Below are positions 57,349 to 64,000 of a stretch of DNA of 64,000 nucleotides, one piece after another; position 1 is the stretch's first letter, and each line of letters starts with the position of its first letter. This DNA is from DATMQA01 sp035566895. GTDB lineage: Bacteria; Verrucomicrobiota; Verrucomicrobiia; Limisphaerales; UBA8199. A model generated the notes under the pieces. The model made no database searches, was not told where the DNA came from, and saw nothing but the letters and a program-made list of their open reading frames with translations. Location: NCBI GenBank assembly GCA_035566895.1, contig DATMQA010000088.1:1-64000 (forward strand), given 5' to 3'. A program made the position numbers and the translations under genes.

Positions 57349-58388
57349 CTACACCTTTCGCTCGGCAAGGACAGCGACGCCGAGCGGAGCCAACGCGACC
57401 TCCGTTACTCGTTCTTGCCCGGTAACCAGCTCGTTCATGGGATGGGGGAGCGGAACATCGTGCTGGGTCTCAGTCAGATTCAGGAGGAAGTAATAAATCG
57501 CGTCGGCCGTTTCGCGGGTAGTGACTTCGACGCCCCTCGGTGCATCGAGGAGCGGAACCAGCCGGCCGGCCGCAGCAGCCTCGCGCGCCAGGGTTTCGTA
57601 AAATCCAACGTCAGCCGAATCCGTTCCCGCATAAAAGACGAAGCCGCGTTCGTGCCGATGGCGAGTCACGGCAGGGTTTCCGGCCATGCTGCCGCCGCGA
57701 AAGGTCGCGATGGGTTCTGCGCCGTCGAGGCGGAGGCCCTCCAACATGGTTCGCGGCGCGAAAACAGTCTCGCTGCCGGAGAAGACGATGCCTAAAGCGG
57801 CATTGAGTTTGGGATCGAGCATCCCCGCGGCCAGGTTTTCCTCCTTGGAAAGCTCGGAGACCGCGGTTACGCCGGCCATGGCAGCGAAAGGACCCGGTGG
57901 AAGCACCCGGCGCATGCTGTTGTCCGGGTTTTGCGTGCCGGCGTGGAAATTCAGGACCAGGATGCCGCCAGCGGCCACATAGGCCCGCAGCCGGGACACA
58001 GTCGCATCATCGACGAGGCGCAAATTGGGCGCAAAGATCAGTTTGTAAGCGGAGAGCGGGGCGGTGGGGGGCACTACATCGACGTTGCGCTGCAGGACTC
58101 TGATCCCGCGATAATTGCGCTCTCCGTCGGCATCGTAATTTCGGCCGCTGCCCCAAAAGCCTTGCGACCATTCATTGGCATAATCATCTGGCGGAAATCG
58201 CTCTCCCATTGCGCTTCGTCCCACTATTCGGGGTAATAGGAGGAGCCAAGAAAATAATGGTCCCAGGCGCGGGTGGGGTGATTGGTGCCAGGGGCAGCCG
58301 GCACGGTCCGGCAGGCGACCAGCGGGAGAGAGAGACCGACGGAGGCCAGGCTGCTCAGTTTAAGAAAATCACGGCGGGTAATTTCCAT
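57349..58388 (-). pseudogene. GH42-like beta-galactosidase pseudogene (internal deletion)
   Basis: The 5' part (58388 downward) encodes a Tat signal, RRDFLKLSSLASVGLSLPLV, then DHYFLGSSYYPE. This is the opening of GH42 beta-galactosidases, which continue QWDEAQWESDFR. Here the Gln codon is TAG, a premature stop, and the sequence continues WDEAQWESDFR. It then jumps, out of frame, into DYANEWSQGFWGSGRNYDAD and the C-terminal trimerisation and beta domains (VLQRNVDVVPPTAPLSAYKL, VAAGGILVLNFHAG, GFVFYAGTDSADVGFYE). The catalytic barrel of roughly 350 residues is missing. One stop and one deletion with frame change make the gene non-functional. Confidence 0.87.
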
Positions 58389-58471
58389 AGGTGGACTCAC
58401 TCGCAAGGCATAAACGAAACCGAACGGATGGCGCAAGCCGTTATCCGATTAATCATTCAGCAACGCTCGCC

Positions 58472-60274
58472 CTACCGACCGGGTTCGGCGAGAGGAACAC
58501 CGCCGGCGCTGCACTCGCCCGGGCCGCGGCCTTCGAGCGAGAAGGGCACTTGGGCGTCCCAATCGAAGTAAAAGCTTTGGTCCGCGGTGAGCGCCGGGAC
58601 AGGACGATAGCGGACCGCGAGTTCTTCAGCCGTTTTGCGCCCGCCGTTGTCGATGAAGCGGTGGAAATCGGGCGCTTCGGCCGACTGCAGAAAAGCGGCG
58701 AGAAAATCCTGAAGGAACGCCGGAACATTTTTCGCCGGGAGGGTGTCTGCGCCGGCGCCAAATCGAGTTAGGCCTTCGGCTACTCGCCCACCCAGCAGGA
58801 CGGAGTAATGGGGAACCAGGCGGCCCTCGACGCGCCGTGCCGCGCCGTGCAAGCCGATGTCCGCCACCGGGTGGCGCCCGCAGGAATTGGGACAGCCGCT
58901 GATCTGGATTTTGAGGTCACCGAGCTTTTTCAAGTCCAGGTTGCTGGCCTCCAGACTGGCGGTTATCGCTTTGGCCAGACCGCGTGACAGGCAGATACCC
59001 AAACGGCAGGTGGATGCGCCGGCGCAAGCGACCAGGTTGCGCAGAACGGATGGGCGCGGCTCCGCTAACTCAAGGGGTTTGAGTTTTTGATGAAGCGCGG
59101 CCAATTCCGACTCCGCGATCCATCGCAGCGCGAGATTCTGAGATTGAGTGGCGCACAACAGCCGGTCTCCATGCGCGGCGACGACGTCCGCCAAGGCCGC
59201 CATTTTGCCGGCCTCGATATCGCCCAGCGGCAGTGGCAGCTCCACGATAAAGAATCCCGGATGCTTTTGCGGTCGGACATGGCATTGCCGCCAGATTGAG
59301 AACTCAGGGAGCACCGGAGCCTGGAGCGTGCCGGCCTGGCCCGCTGCCTTTAGGTTCCGCGGCCCTGAGGCGCCGGCGCTTTGACTATTGCCAGGATATG
59401 CCCGGGTCTGGAGCGGCGCAAGGTTCATGGCGCGCAGCCCGGCCAGTTGATTCTGGTAAAGTTCGACAAAGGTGATGAAGCCGATGCGTTCGACGAGGAA
59501 TCGGAGCCGGGCGAGGTGCTTGTTTTTGCGCTCCCCGTGTTGGTTGAAAACGCGTTTGACCGCCTCGGCGACGAGAAAGGCCTCCGCCGCCGGCACGAAA
59601 TCGTGGAGCAAAACGGCCACGCGGCTTTTCGCGCCCATGCCGCCGGCGACATATACCGCGAAGCCATCACCGCCGTCTTTGCGGCGCGTGATGAAGCCCA
59701 GGTCCTGCACCGTCACGCCGGCGCAATCGGAAGCGCAACCGGAGAAGGCGATTTTATATTTGCGCGGAAGCTGGAACGAAACCGGGTCGGCGATGAGGCG
59801 TTCGGTCAAAGCAACTGCGAAGGGGGCGACGTCGAACAGTTCTCGCGGGCACACGCCGCAATCGGGGCAGGCGGTAATGTTCCGCACGGTGTTGCCGCCG
59901 CCGCCTTTGGTGGCGAGGCCCGCCCCACGCAGCGACTCGAGGGCCGGATGAATGGCGTCGAGGGGAACGCGATGCACCTGGAGTTCCTGGCGCGTCGTCA
60001 CGTGGAGAATGCCGTTGCCAAACGATTTTGAAACGTGGGCCAGGCGCCGCAATTGAGCGGGCAGCACTCCGCCCGCGGGACAGCGCACTCGCAACATGTA
60101 AGTGCCCGACTCCCGCTGCTCATAAACGCCCATGGGCACACGGAAGGCGCGGAATTCTTCCACGGACATGGTCCCGGCCTTAAACCGCTCGACGTTAGCC
60201 TTGAACTCAGCCAGGTCGTTGGCCAGGCAGGAGGGAATTTGGAAGGCCCAACGGGGCATCGCGGAAATTCGCAT
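58472..60274 (-). CDS. Ferredoxin-type nitrite/sulfite reductase
   Basis: A 600-residue siroheme reductase with two ferredoxin-like/sirohaem half-domains. The C-terminal half holds the cofactor cysteines: VACAGASTCRLGICLSRG (C-x5-C) and IQISGCPNSCGRHPVADIGL (C-x3-C). The N-terminal half carries GVYEQRESGTYMLRVRCPAG, HVTTRQELQVHRVPL, KGGGGNTVRNITACPDCGVC and KYKIAFSGCASDCAG. The first part resembles assimilatory nitrite or sulfite reductases. Whether nitrite or sulfite is used cannot be told here. It begins 209 bases downstream of the intact response regulator, in the same direction. Confidence 0.9.
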   Translation of the reverse strand: MRISAMPRWAFQIPSCLANDLAEFKANVERFKAGTMSVEEFRAFRVPMGVYEQRESGTYMLRVRCPAGGVLPAQLRRLAHVSKSFGNGILHVTTRQELQVHRVPLDAIHPALESLRGAGLATKGGGGNTVRNITACPDCGVCPRELFDVAPFAVALTERLIADPVSFQLPRKYKIAFSGCASDCAGVTVQDLGFITRRKDGGDGFAVYVAGGMGAKSRVAVLLHDFVPAAEAFLVAEAVKRVFNQHGERKNKHLARLRFLVERIGFITFVELYQNQLAGLRAMNLAPLQTRAYPGNSQSAGASGPRNLKAAGQAGTLQAPVLPEFSIWRQCHVRPQKHPGFFIVELPLPLGDIEAGKMAALADVVAAHGDRLLCATQSQNLALRWIAESELAALHQKLKPLELAEPRPSVLRNLVACAGASTCRLGICLSRGLAKAITASLEASNLDLKKLGDLKIQISGCPNSCGRHPVADIGLHGAARRVEGRLVPHYSVLLGGRVAEGLTRFGAGADTLPAKNVPAFLQDFLAAFLQSAEAPDFHRFIDNGGRKTAEELAVRYRPVPALTADQSFYFDWDAQVPFSLEGRGPGECSAGGVPLAEPGR

Positions 60275-60482
60275 ACCTTAATACCGCCTTGCGCGCCGCT
60301 TTTGTAAAGGGAATCCGCGCGTCCTGCCAATTTATAAGCGGCTTTTGCCAAAATTGGTAAACCCGCCTGCGCTTGCGGTGACTACTGGTGGCGACGGAGC
60401 CAGACGGACGCGGTAACAAGCGGGCCAGTTGGCGGCGGGGTTTTGGCGAGCGGAATCAGTTACCTGAGGTGACCGCTGCCGG

Positions 60483-60989
60483 CTAACTCTCGGGGTGCGC
60501 TTTGGCGAGCGCATCCTCTGCCTGGCGGGGAGCCGGCGCGGGGCGGGATGCCTCGGGAGCCTGGCTCAACCGCAACCAAAAGTCGCTGATGGCCTGGCTG
60601 ACTTCGGCTAACCGAGCGAAGGAGCTGGGTTTGGTGACGTAGGAATTGGCCCCGAGTTTATAGGCACGGCTAATGTCCTCGGCCGCGCCCGAAGCGGTGA
60701 GCACGACGACGCGCAAGCTCTTAAAGGTGGGCTGGGAGCGAATCCATTGGAGCACCTCGAACCCATCCATCATCCCAGGCATTCTGAGGTCGAGGAGCAC
60801 CAGGGCGGGGAGGGGAAACTCGGCGCGGTTGGCGTAGGGGCCGAACCCACTAAGGTAGGCGACGGCTTCTCCGCCGCTTCTGACCACCTGAAGAGGGTTG
60901 GTGATATTAGCCTGGTCGAAGGCACAGCGAAGCAGGGCCACGTCATCCTCGGAGTCCTCGACAAGGAGAAGGAGAGCTTGAGCGCGCAT
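60483..60989 (-). CDS. Single-domain response regulator
   Basis: A 168-residue protein made of one receiver domain. It starts MRAQALLLLVEDSEDDVALL, has the phospho-acceptor Asp in ALVLLDLRMPGMMDGFEVLQ, the Thr in VVVLTASGAA and Lys-Pro in YVTKPSSFARL. It then ends in a Pro/Ala-rich tail of about 35 residues with no output domain. GTG 61022 is an alternative start. It resembles the CheY-like receiver proteins with an L-G-A-N-S-Y motif, which often relay signals to phosphatases or kinases. Three damaged relatives are in the window (53999-54148, 55103-55200, 61745-61946). Confidence 0.9.
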   Translation of the reverse strand: MRAQALLLLVEDSEDDVALLRCAFDQANITNPLQVVRSGGEAVAYLSGFGPYANRAEFPLPALVLLDLRMPGMMDGFEVLQWIRSQPTFKSLRVVVLTASGAAEDISRAYKLGANSYVTKPSSFARLAEVSQAISDFWLRLSQAPEASRPAPAPRQAEDALAKAHPES

Positions 60990-61022
60990 ATCGGCGTGAA
61001 ATGATTCGGCAAGATGCGTCAC

Positions 61023-61376
61023 GCAGGAGGTTGGGGCTATGGGGTGTCCGCCCCAGCGCCGCGCGCTTGGGGGCGGCGGAAGGCTTAAAAAGGTTAAAAG
61101 GGTTAAAAAGGTTACAAGGTTACAAGAGTTAAAAGAGTTAGAAGGGTTAAACGGGTTAAGAAGGTCAAAGAGGTTACGAGGGTTACAAAGTTACAAGGTT
61201 ACGAGGGTTACAAAGTTACAAGGTTACAAGGGTTCCCTTGGGAAGGGGGAGTCACCAATCGGTCCTTCACCCCATTGAGCAAACCACCCCAAGCGCTCCA
61301 TGTTAGGTTCGGGGGGGCGAGCCTCTGGTTCGTCCCGGCGCGCCAAAAGCCGGAATTAATTACAGTGGACTGGAGG
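61023..61376. repeat. Long tandem array of GTTA-type 9-nt units
   Basis: From 61081 to 61235 about 17 head-to-tail units follow the pattern GTTAMRARG. The period is mostly nine bases, with occasional eight-base units. Shorter arrays of the same consensus occur at 30.04, 31.17 and 32.0 kb, and a looser TTAA-rich form is found at 21.69 and 23.03 kb. No coding signal is seen in the rest of the stretch. Confidence 0.8.
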
Positions 61377-61679
61377 TCAGGCCGCTTCGCGGACCATGTC
61401 CATGCTGCCGAATGGATTGGGGACGCGCACGGTGCATTCAGGGTCGTCGAACCATTCACCATCCACGATGAAGCGGTAGGTGTGTTTGCCTGGGCGCAGT
61501 TGGATCGAGGTTGTCCAAATGCCGTCCTTGTCCTTGCGCATCAGGATGCTGTGCTTGCGCCATTCGGTAAAGTCGCCAGCCAGGAGAACGCTGATGGCGT
61601 TGGGAGCAAAAAAGCGAAAAGTTTGGTTCCGGGAAGTTGAGGTTGGTTTGGTCATAAGCATGAAATTTTTCTCGAACAT
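61377..61679 (-). CDS. Small CBM48/AMPK-glycogen-binding-type domain protein
   Basis: A 100-residue protein consisting of one early-set domain: FRFFAPNAISVLLAGDFTEW, KHSILMRKDKDGIWTTSIQL, GKHTYRFIVDGEWFDDPECT and RVPNPFGSMDMVREA. This is the pattern of the CBM48/glycogen-binding domain of AMPK beta subunits and branching enzymes. As a stand-alone protein it may bind glycogen or starch, or partner another protein. The start at 61679 is provisional; Met at 61661 would also do. Confidence 0.8.
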   Translation of the reverse strand: MFEKNFMLMTKPTSTSRNQTFRFFAPNAISVLLAGDFTEWRKHSILMRKDKDGIWTTSIQLRPGKHTYRFIVDGEWFDDPECTVRVPNPFGSMDMVREAA

Positions 61680-61744
61680 CGCCTAGGGCATTTTTGGAGT
61701 CAACGGTAGGCATATACCCCAGGACAATTCCTCGGGAGTTTTGG

Positions 61745-61946
61745 CTATTTCAAGCAGCCCGGCATGGGCGGACACGCGCACCGCGACCAGTATTCATAAG
61801 TGCCGCGCAGGATCTCCATCAGGTCGTTCAACGCAGTGGGCTTGGTGAAGTAGGAATTGGCGCCCAGGCGATAAGCCTCGCACACATCTCTTTCCAGGTT
61901 TAGGATCGTCCTCAATCAGGAGCATGCTCAACCGTCCCAACTTCAT
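61745..61946 (-). pseudogene. Receiver-domain gene with internal deletion
   Basis: On the minus strand the first residues read MKLGRLSMLLIEDDP, the start of a receiver domain. The sequence then jumps, out of frame, into LNLERDVCEAYRLGANSYFT, KPTALNDLMEILRGTYEYWS and the end CPPMPGC. The middle of the domain, with the phospho-Asp, is lost (about 80 codons), and the frame changes at the join. The C-terminal part matches the fragment at 53999-54148. Confidence 0.75.
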
Positions 61947-62145
61947 CACCCAATATACCACCAATTTCTGACGGGGCACGCTGGTGCTTGTTCTCCCGAC
62001 GGCTGCACTACAAGGCGGGCGGATGTCGGCACGGTCCTGGTGCCATTGCCCCGGCTCGTGGGTGGCTAGTGGCGCAATCGCATCCGAACGTCCTGTTCGG
62101 GATCGTATGAATTGACCTGACGGGGAGGGGGGGCATAATGGTTCC
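61947..62145. other. Upstream region of the propeller-sensor gene
   Basis: No gene is seen. The end of this stretch holds the purine-rich CGGGGAGGGGGGG (62121-62133), a strong ribosome-binding site for the gene that follows. Confidence 0.55.
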
Positions 62146-64000
62146 ATGTCCCTGCTAAGAAGCGCCGAGGCATGGCTGCCGCGCCTGCGGCGATTGATTT
62201 GTGCGTTTGCGGTTGCGGGCGCCGCGGTGTTTGGCGGGGGTTTTCCGTTTCGAGCAGAGGGGGTGGAGTATCTCATTGATGTTTGGGACACGGAGAAAGG
62301 TTTGCCCAACAGCTCGGTAACGGCGATCGCCCAAACGCCCGATGGTTATCTATGGGTGGGAACGTATAACGGGCTGGCGCGATTCGACGGGGTGCGATTT
62401 ACCACTTTCAACGCGCCCGAGTTAGGGCACGCGCGGACGCAGGACCTTTTCGTCGACAACAATGGGACGCTATGGATCAACACCTACCGCGGCGGGCTGA
62501 CGTCGTATCGCAACGGGGTGTTTCGGCGCGAATGGCCTGAACGGGGCGAGTTCGACAGCCACACGATATTGGCGGCCTCGTCCTCAAACGAGGTGGTGTT
62601 TGTTACGCAGGCGGGCGAGGTGCTGCGCCGGCAGGGCGCGGCGGCGGACAGGAACGCGGCCTGGAGCAGGGTGACGCCGCCGGGGGGAGCGCGCCTGCTT
62701 TACGGTTGCGCGGATGGCCAGGGGACGCTGTGGTTCATGACGCGCGAGGGCCGGCTGATGAAAGAGACCGGCGGGGAGTTCAAGGAAGTGGCGGAGTCGT
62801 GCGGCCTGGCGGGAAGGGTGCTGGCACTGGCGGCCGATGCGAAGGGAAAAGTCTGGACGGGCACCGACCGCGAGGTGGCGGTGTGGGAAGGCGGTGAGTT
62901 CCGGCCTTTGAACGACACGAACAGCGAGCCGGCCCTGGATGCACAATTTGTATTGCCGACTCGCGACGGGGGTTTGTGGGTGCTGGCGGACGGGCGCTTG
63001 CGCAAACGGATGGGCCGGCAATGGGCCGGGGAAGCAAAGGAGTGGCGGGGGTTGCTGGGGCGAGCTTCGGGCCGGGCGATGGGGATGCACGAGGATCGGG
63101 AAGGCGGGGTTTGGTTCAACCATTACGGCAACGGCCTGTTCCATGTGACCCCCGACGGGCAGTTTCAGCGGTTCACGACCGATGAAGGATTGCCGGGGGA
63201 CCGGGTGTGGGCGTGGTTCGAGGATGCCGAAGGGAACCTGTGGGTAGGGGTCGAGCGAGGCGGGTTGGTGCGGCTGCGCGAGAAGCGGTTTCAGGTGATC
63301 GGGCCGGGGGAGGGACTGCCGGCGCGAGCGGCGCAATCGGTTTGCGAGGATGAAAGCGGAGCGATGTGGTTCGGGACGGCAGGAGGGGGTTTGTGCCGCT
63401 GGAAAAGCGGGGGCCTGGAGAGCTTTCCCGTCGGCACGGATGCTTCGGGCAATTTTGTGTTCTCAGTTTTTCCGTCGCGAGCCCAGGGGTTGTGGTTGAG
63501 CGCAGCGGCGGGTGAGGACCTGTTCATTTTCAAGGGGGGACAAGTTCGGCGAGCGCCCTGGCAGGTTCATGGCATCAAAGCCATCCTGGAAGATCGAGGC
63601 GGGCGCGTGTGGATGGGAACCAAAAGCGGCCTGAGCTGGTACACGCCGGAGCGGCGGGGGAGCTTCGGCGCGCGGGACGGCCTGACGGTCTCGGCGGTGC
63701 GCGCGCTGGCCGAGGGCGCGAACGGCAGCATTTGGTGCGGCAATGATGAGGGCAGTTTGTATCGATGCCAGGCGGAGCGGTTGACGGCGTTTCGTCCGGC
63801 AGATGCGCTGGCGGACCAGCCGATTTGGTCGTTGCTGGCGGATGCCGAGGGGACGGTCTGGGCGGGAACCTTCCAGGGAGGATTGCTGCGGTTCAAAGAG
63901 GGGAGCTTCAAGCGGGTGACGACGGAGCAAGGACTGCCCAGCGATGTTATCTGCGAGATCCTGGAGGACGGGAAGGGCCAGCTCTGGCTCGGGACTTATC
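62146..64000 (+). CDS. Two-component-type propeller sensor, 3' end beyond window
   Basis: The frame is open from ATG 62146 to the window edge (618 codons). GGGGAGGGGGGG precedes it. A membrane or signal segment (LRRLICAFAVAGAAVFGGGF) leads into 'Reg_prop' blades: YLIDVWDTEKGLPNSSVTAI, QTPDGYLWVGTYNGLARFDG, DNNGTLWINTYRGGLTSYRN, DEGLPGDRVWAWFEDAEGNL, EDGKGQLWLGTY. Proteins of this design have a periplasmic propeller of about 14 blades, a Y_Y_Y domain, and then either a histidine kinase or a DNA-binding output, which would lie past 64000. They commonly sense sugars. The output type cannot be stated. Confidence 0.92.
   Translation, partial: MSLLRSAEAWLPRLRRLICAFAVAGAAVFGGGFPFRAEGVEYLIDVWDTEKGLPNSSVTAIAQTPDGYLWVGTYNGLARFDGVRFTTFNAPELGHARTQDLFVDNNGTLWINTYRGGLTSYRNGVFRREWPERGEFDSHTILAASSSNEVVFVTQAGEVLRRQGAAADRNAAWSRVTPPGGARLLYGCADGQGTLWFMTREGRLMKETGGEFKEVAESCGLAGRVLALAADAKGKVWTGTDREVAVWEGGEFRPLNDTNSEPALDAQFVLPTRDGGLWVLADGRLRKRMGRQWAGEAKEWRGLLGRASGRAMGMHEDREGGVWFNHYGNGLFHVTPDGQFQRFTTDEGLPGDRVWAWFEDAEGNLWVGVERGGLVRLREKRFQVIGPGEGLPARAAQSVCEDESGAMWFGTAGGGLCRWKSGGLESFPVGTDASGNFVFSVFPSRAQGLWLSAAAGEDLFIFKGGQVRRAPWQVHGIKAILEDRGGRVWMGTKSGLSWYTPERRGSFGARDGLTVSAVRALAEGANGSIWCGNDEGSLYRCQAERLTAFRPADALADQPIWSLLADAEGTVWAGTFQGGLLRFKEGSFKRVTTEQGLPSDVICEILEDGKGQLWLGTY

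Overview
The window looks like GC-rich chromosomal DNA of a free-living verrucomicrobial bacterium, most likely of the Pedosphaera/Limisphaerales (old subdivision 3) type. No rRNA gene is present, so this rests on gene content: paired ECF-type sigma factors and Ser/Thr kinases, Tat-exported Gfo/Idh/MocA oxidoreductases, ThuA and DUF1080 proteins, GH106/GH28/GH42-type glycoside hydrolases, YceI proteins, exported beta-rich proteins ending in peptidase-S74 chaperone domains, and many intergenic palindromes and short tandem repeats.

Layout. 0.5-4.0 kb: a membrane Ser/Thr kinase followed at once by an ECF-like sigma factor. 4.1-6.8 kb: a small unknown gene and a secreted GH106-like hydrolase. 7.1-18.9 kb: a co-directional minus-strand block that reads, from its 5' end, ECF sigma factor, 1407-residue kinase/WD40 protein, trimeric-adhesin-like S74 protein, two small exported proteins, a second S74 protein and an IPT/TIG protein. 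19.1-21.5 kb: an oxidoreductase and a TIGR03032-type protein. 21.6-23.7 kb: two diverged copies of a composite repeat that frame fragments of dead genes. 23.7-31.1 kb: gamma-glutamyltransferase, tRNA-Arg, an SPFH (flotillin-like) protein, a MetX-like hydrolase and two proteins of unknown role. 31.3-39.7 kb: CBM9-like protein, tandem YceI genes, a Gfo/Idh/MocA oxidoreductase, ThuA, DUF1080, a quinone-oxidoreductase-like enzyme and an alkaline-phosphatase-superfamily protein. 39.7-45.1 kb: membrane protein, secretin-like protein lacking its barrel, and a two-component system. 45.3-52.7 kb: zinc-ribbon protein, solitary adenine methylase, Rrf2 regulator, hydrolase, an Mla/MCE lipid-transport operon and a DEDDy exonuclease. 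52.7-55.6 kb: a region of decay (GH28 pseudogene, response-regulator fragments) next to tRNA-Tyr. 55.8-64 kb: a palindromic element, ffh, a GH42 pseudogene, a nitrite/sulfite reductase, an intact response regulator, a long 9-nt tandem repeat, a small CBM48 protein, another broken response regulator, and the start of a two-component-propeller sensor that runs off the window.

How the parts may work together (inference). The exported enzymes and sugar-binding proteins suggest a scavenger of plant or algal polysaccharides. The two sigma-kinase modules, the two-component systems and the propeller sensor suggest heavy investment in extracytoplasmic signalling. The most distinctive unit is the 7.1-18.9 kb block. 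There a sigma/kinase module lies directly upstream of a run of surface-protein genes, two of which share a nearly identical 53-nt coding leader. The other striking theme is genome erosion: at least six loci hold gene pieces, several of them beside repeats, and one family of single-domain response regulators is present as one intact copy and three wrecks.
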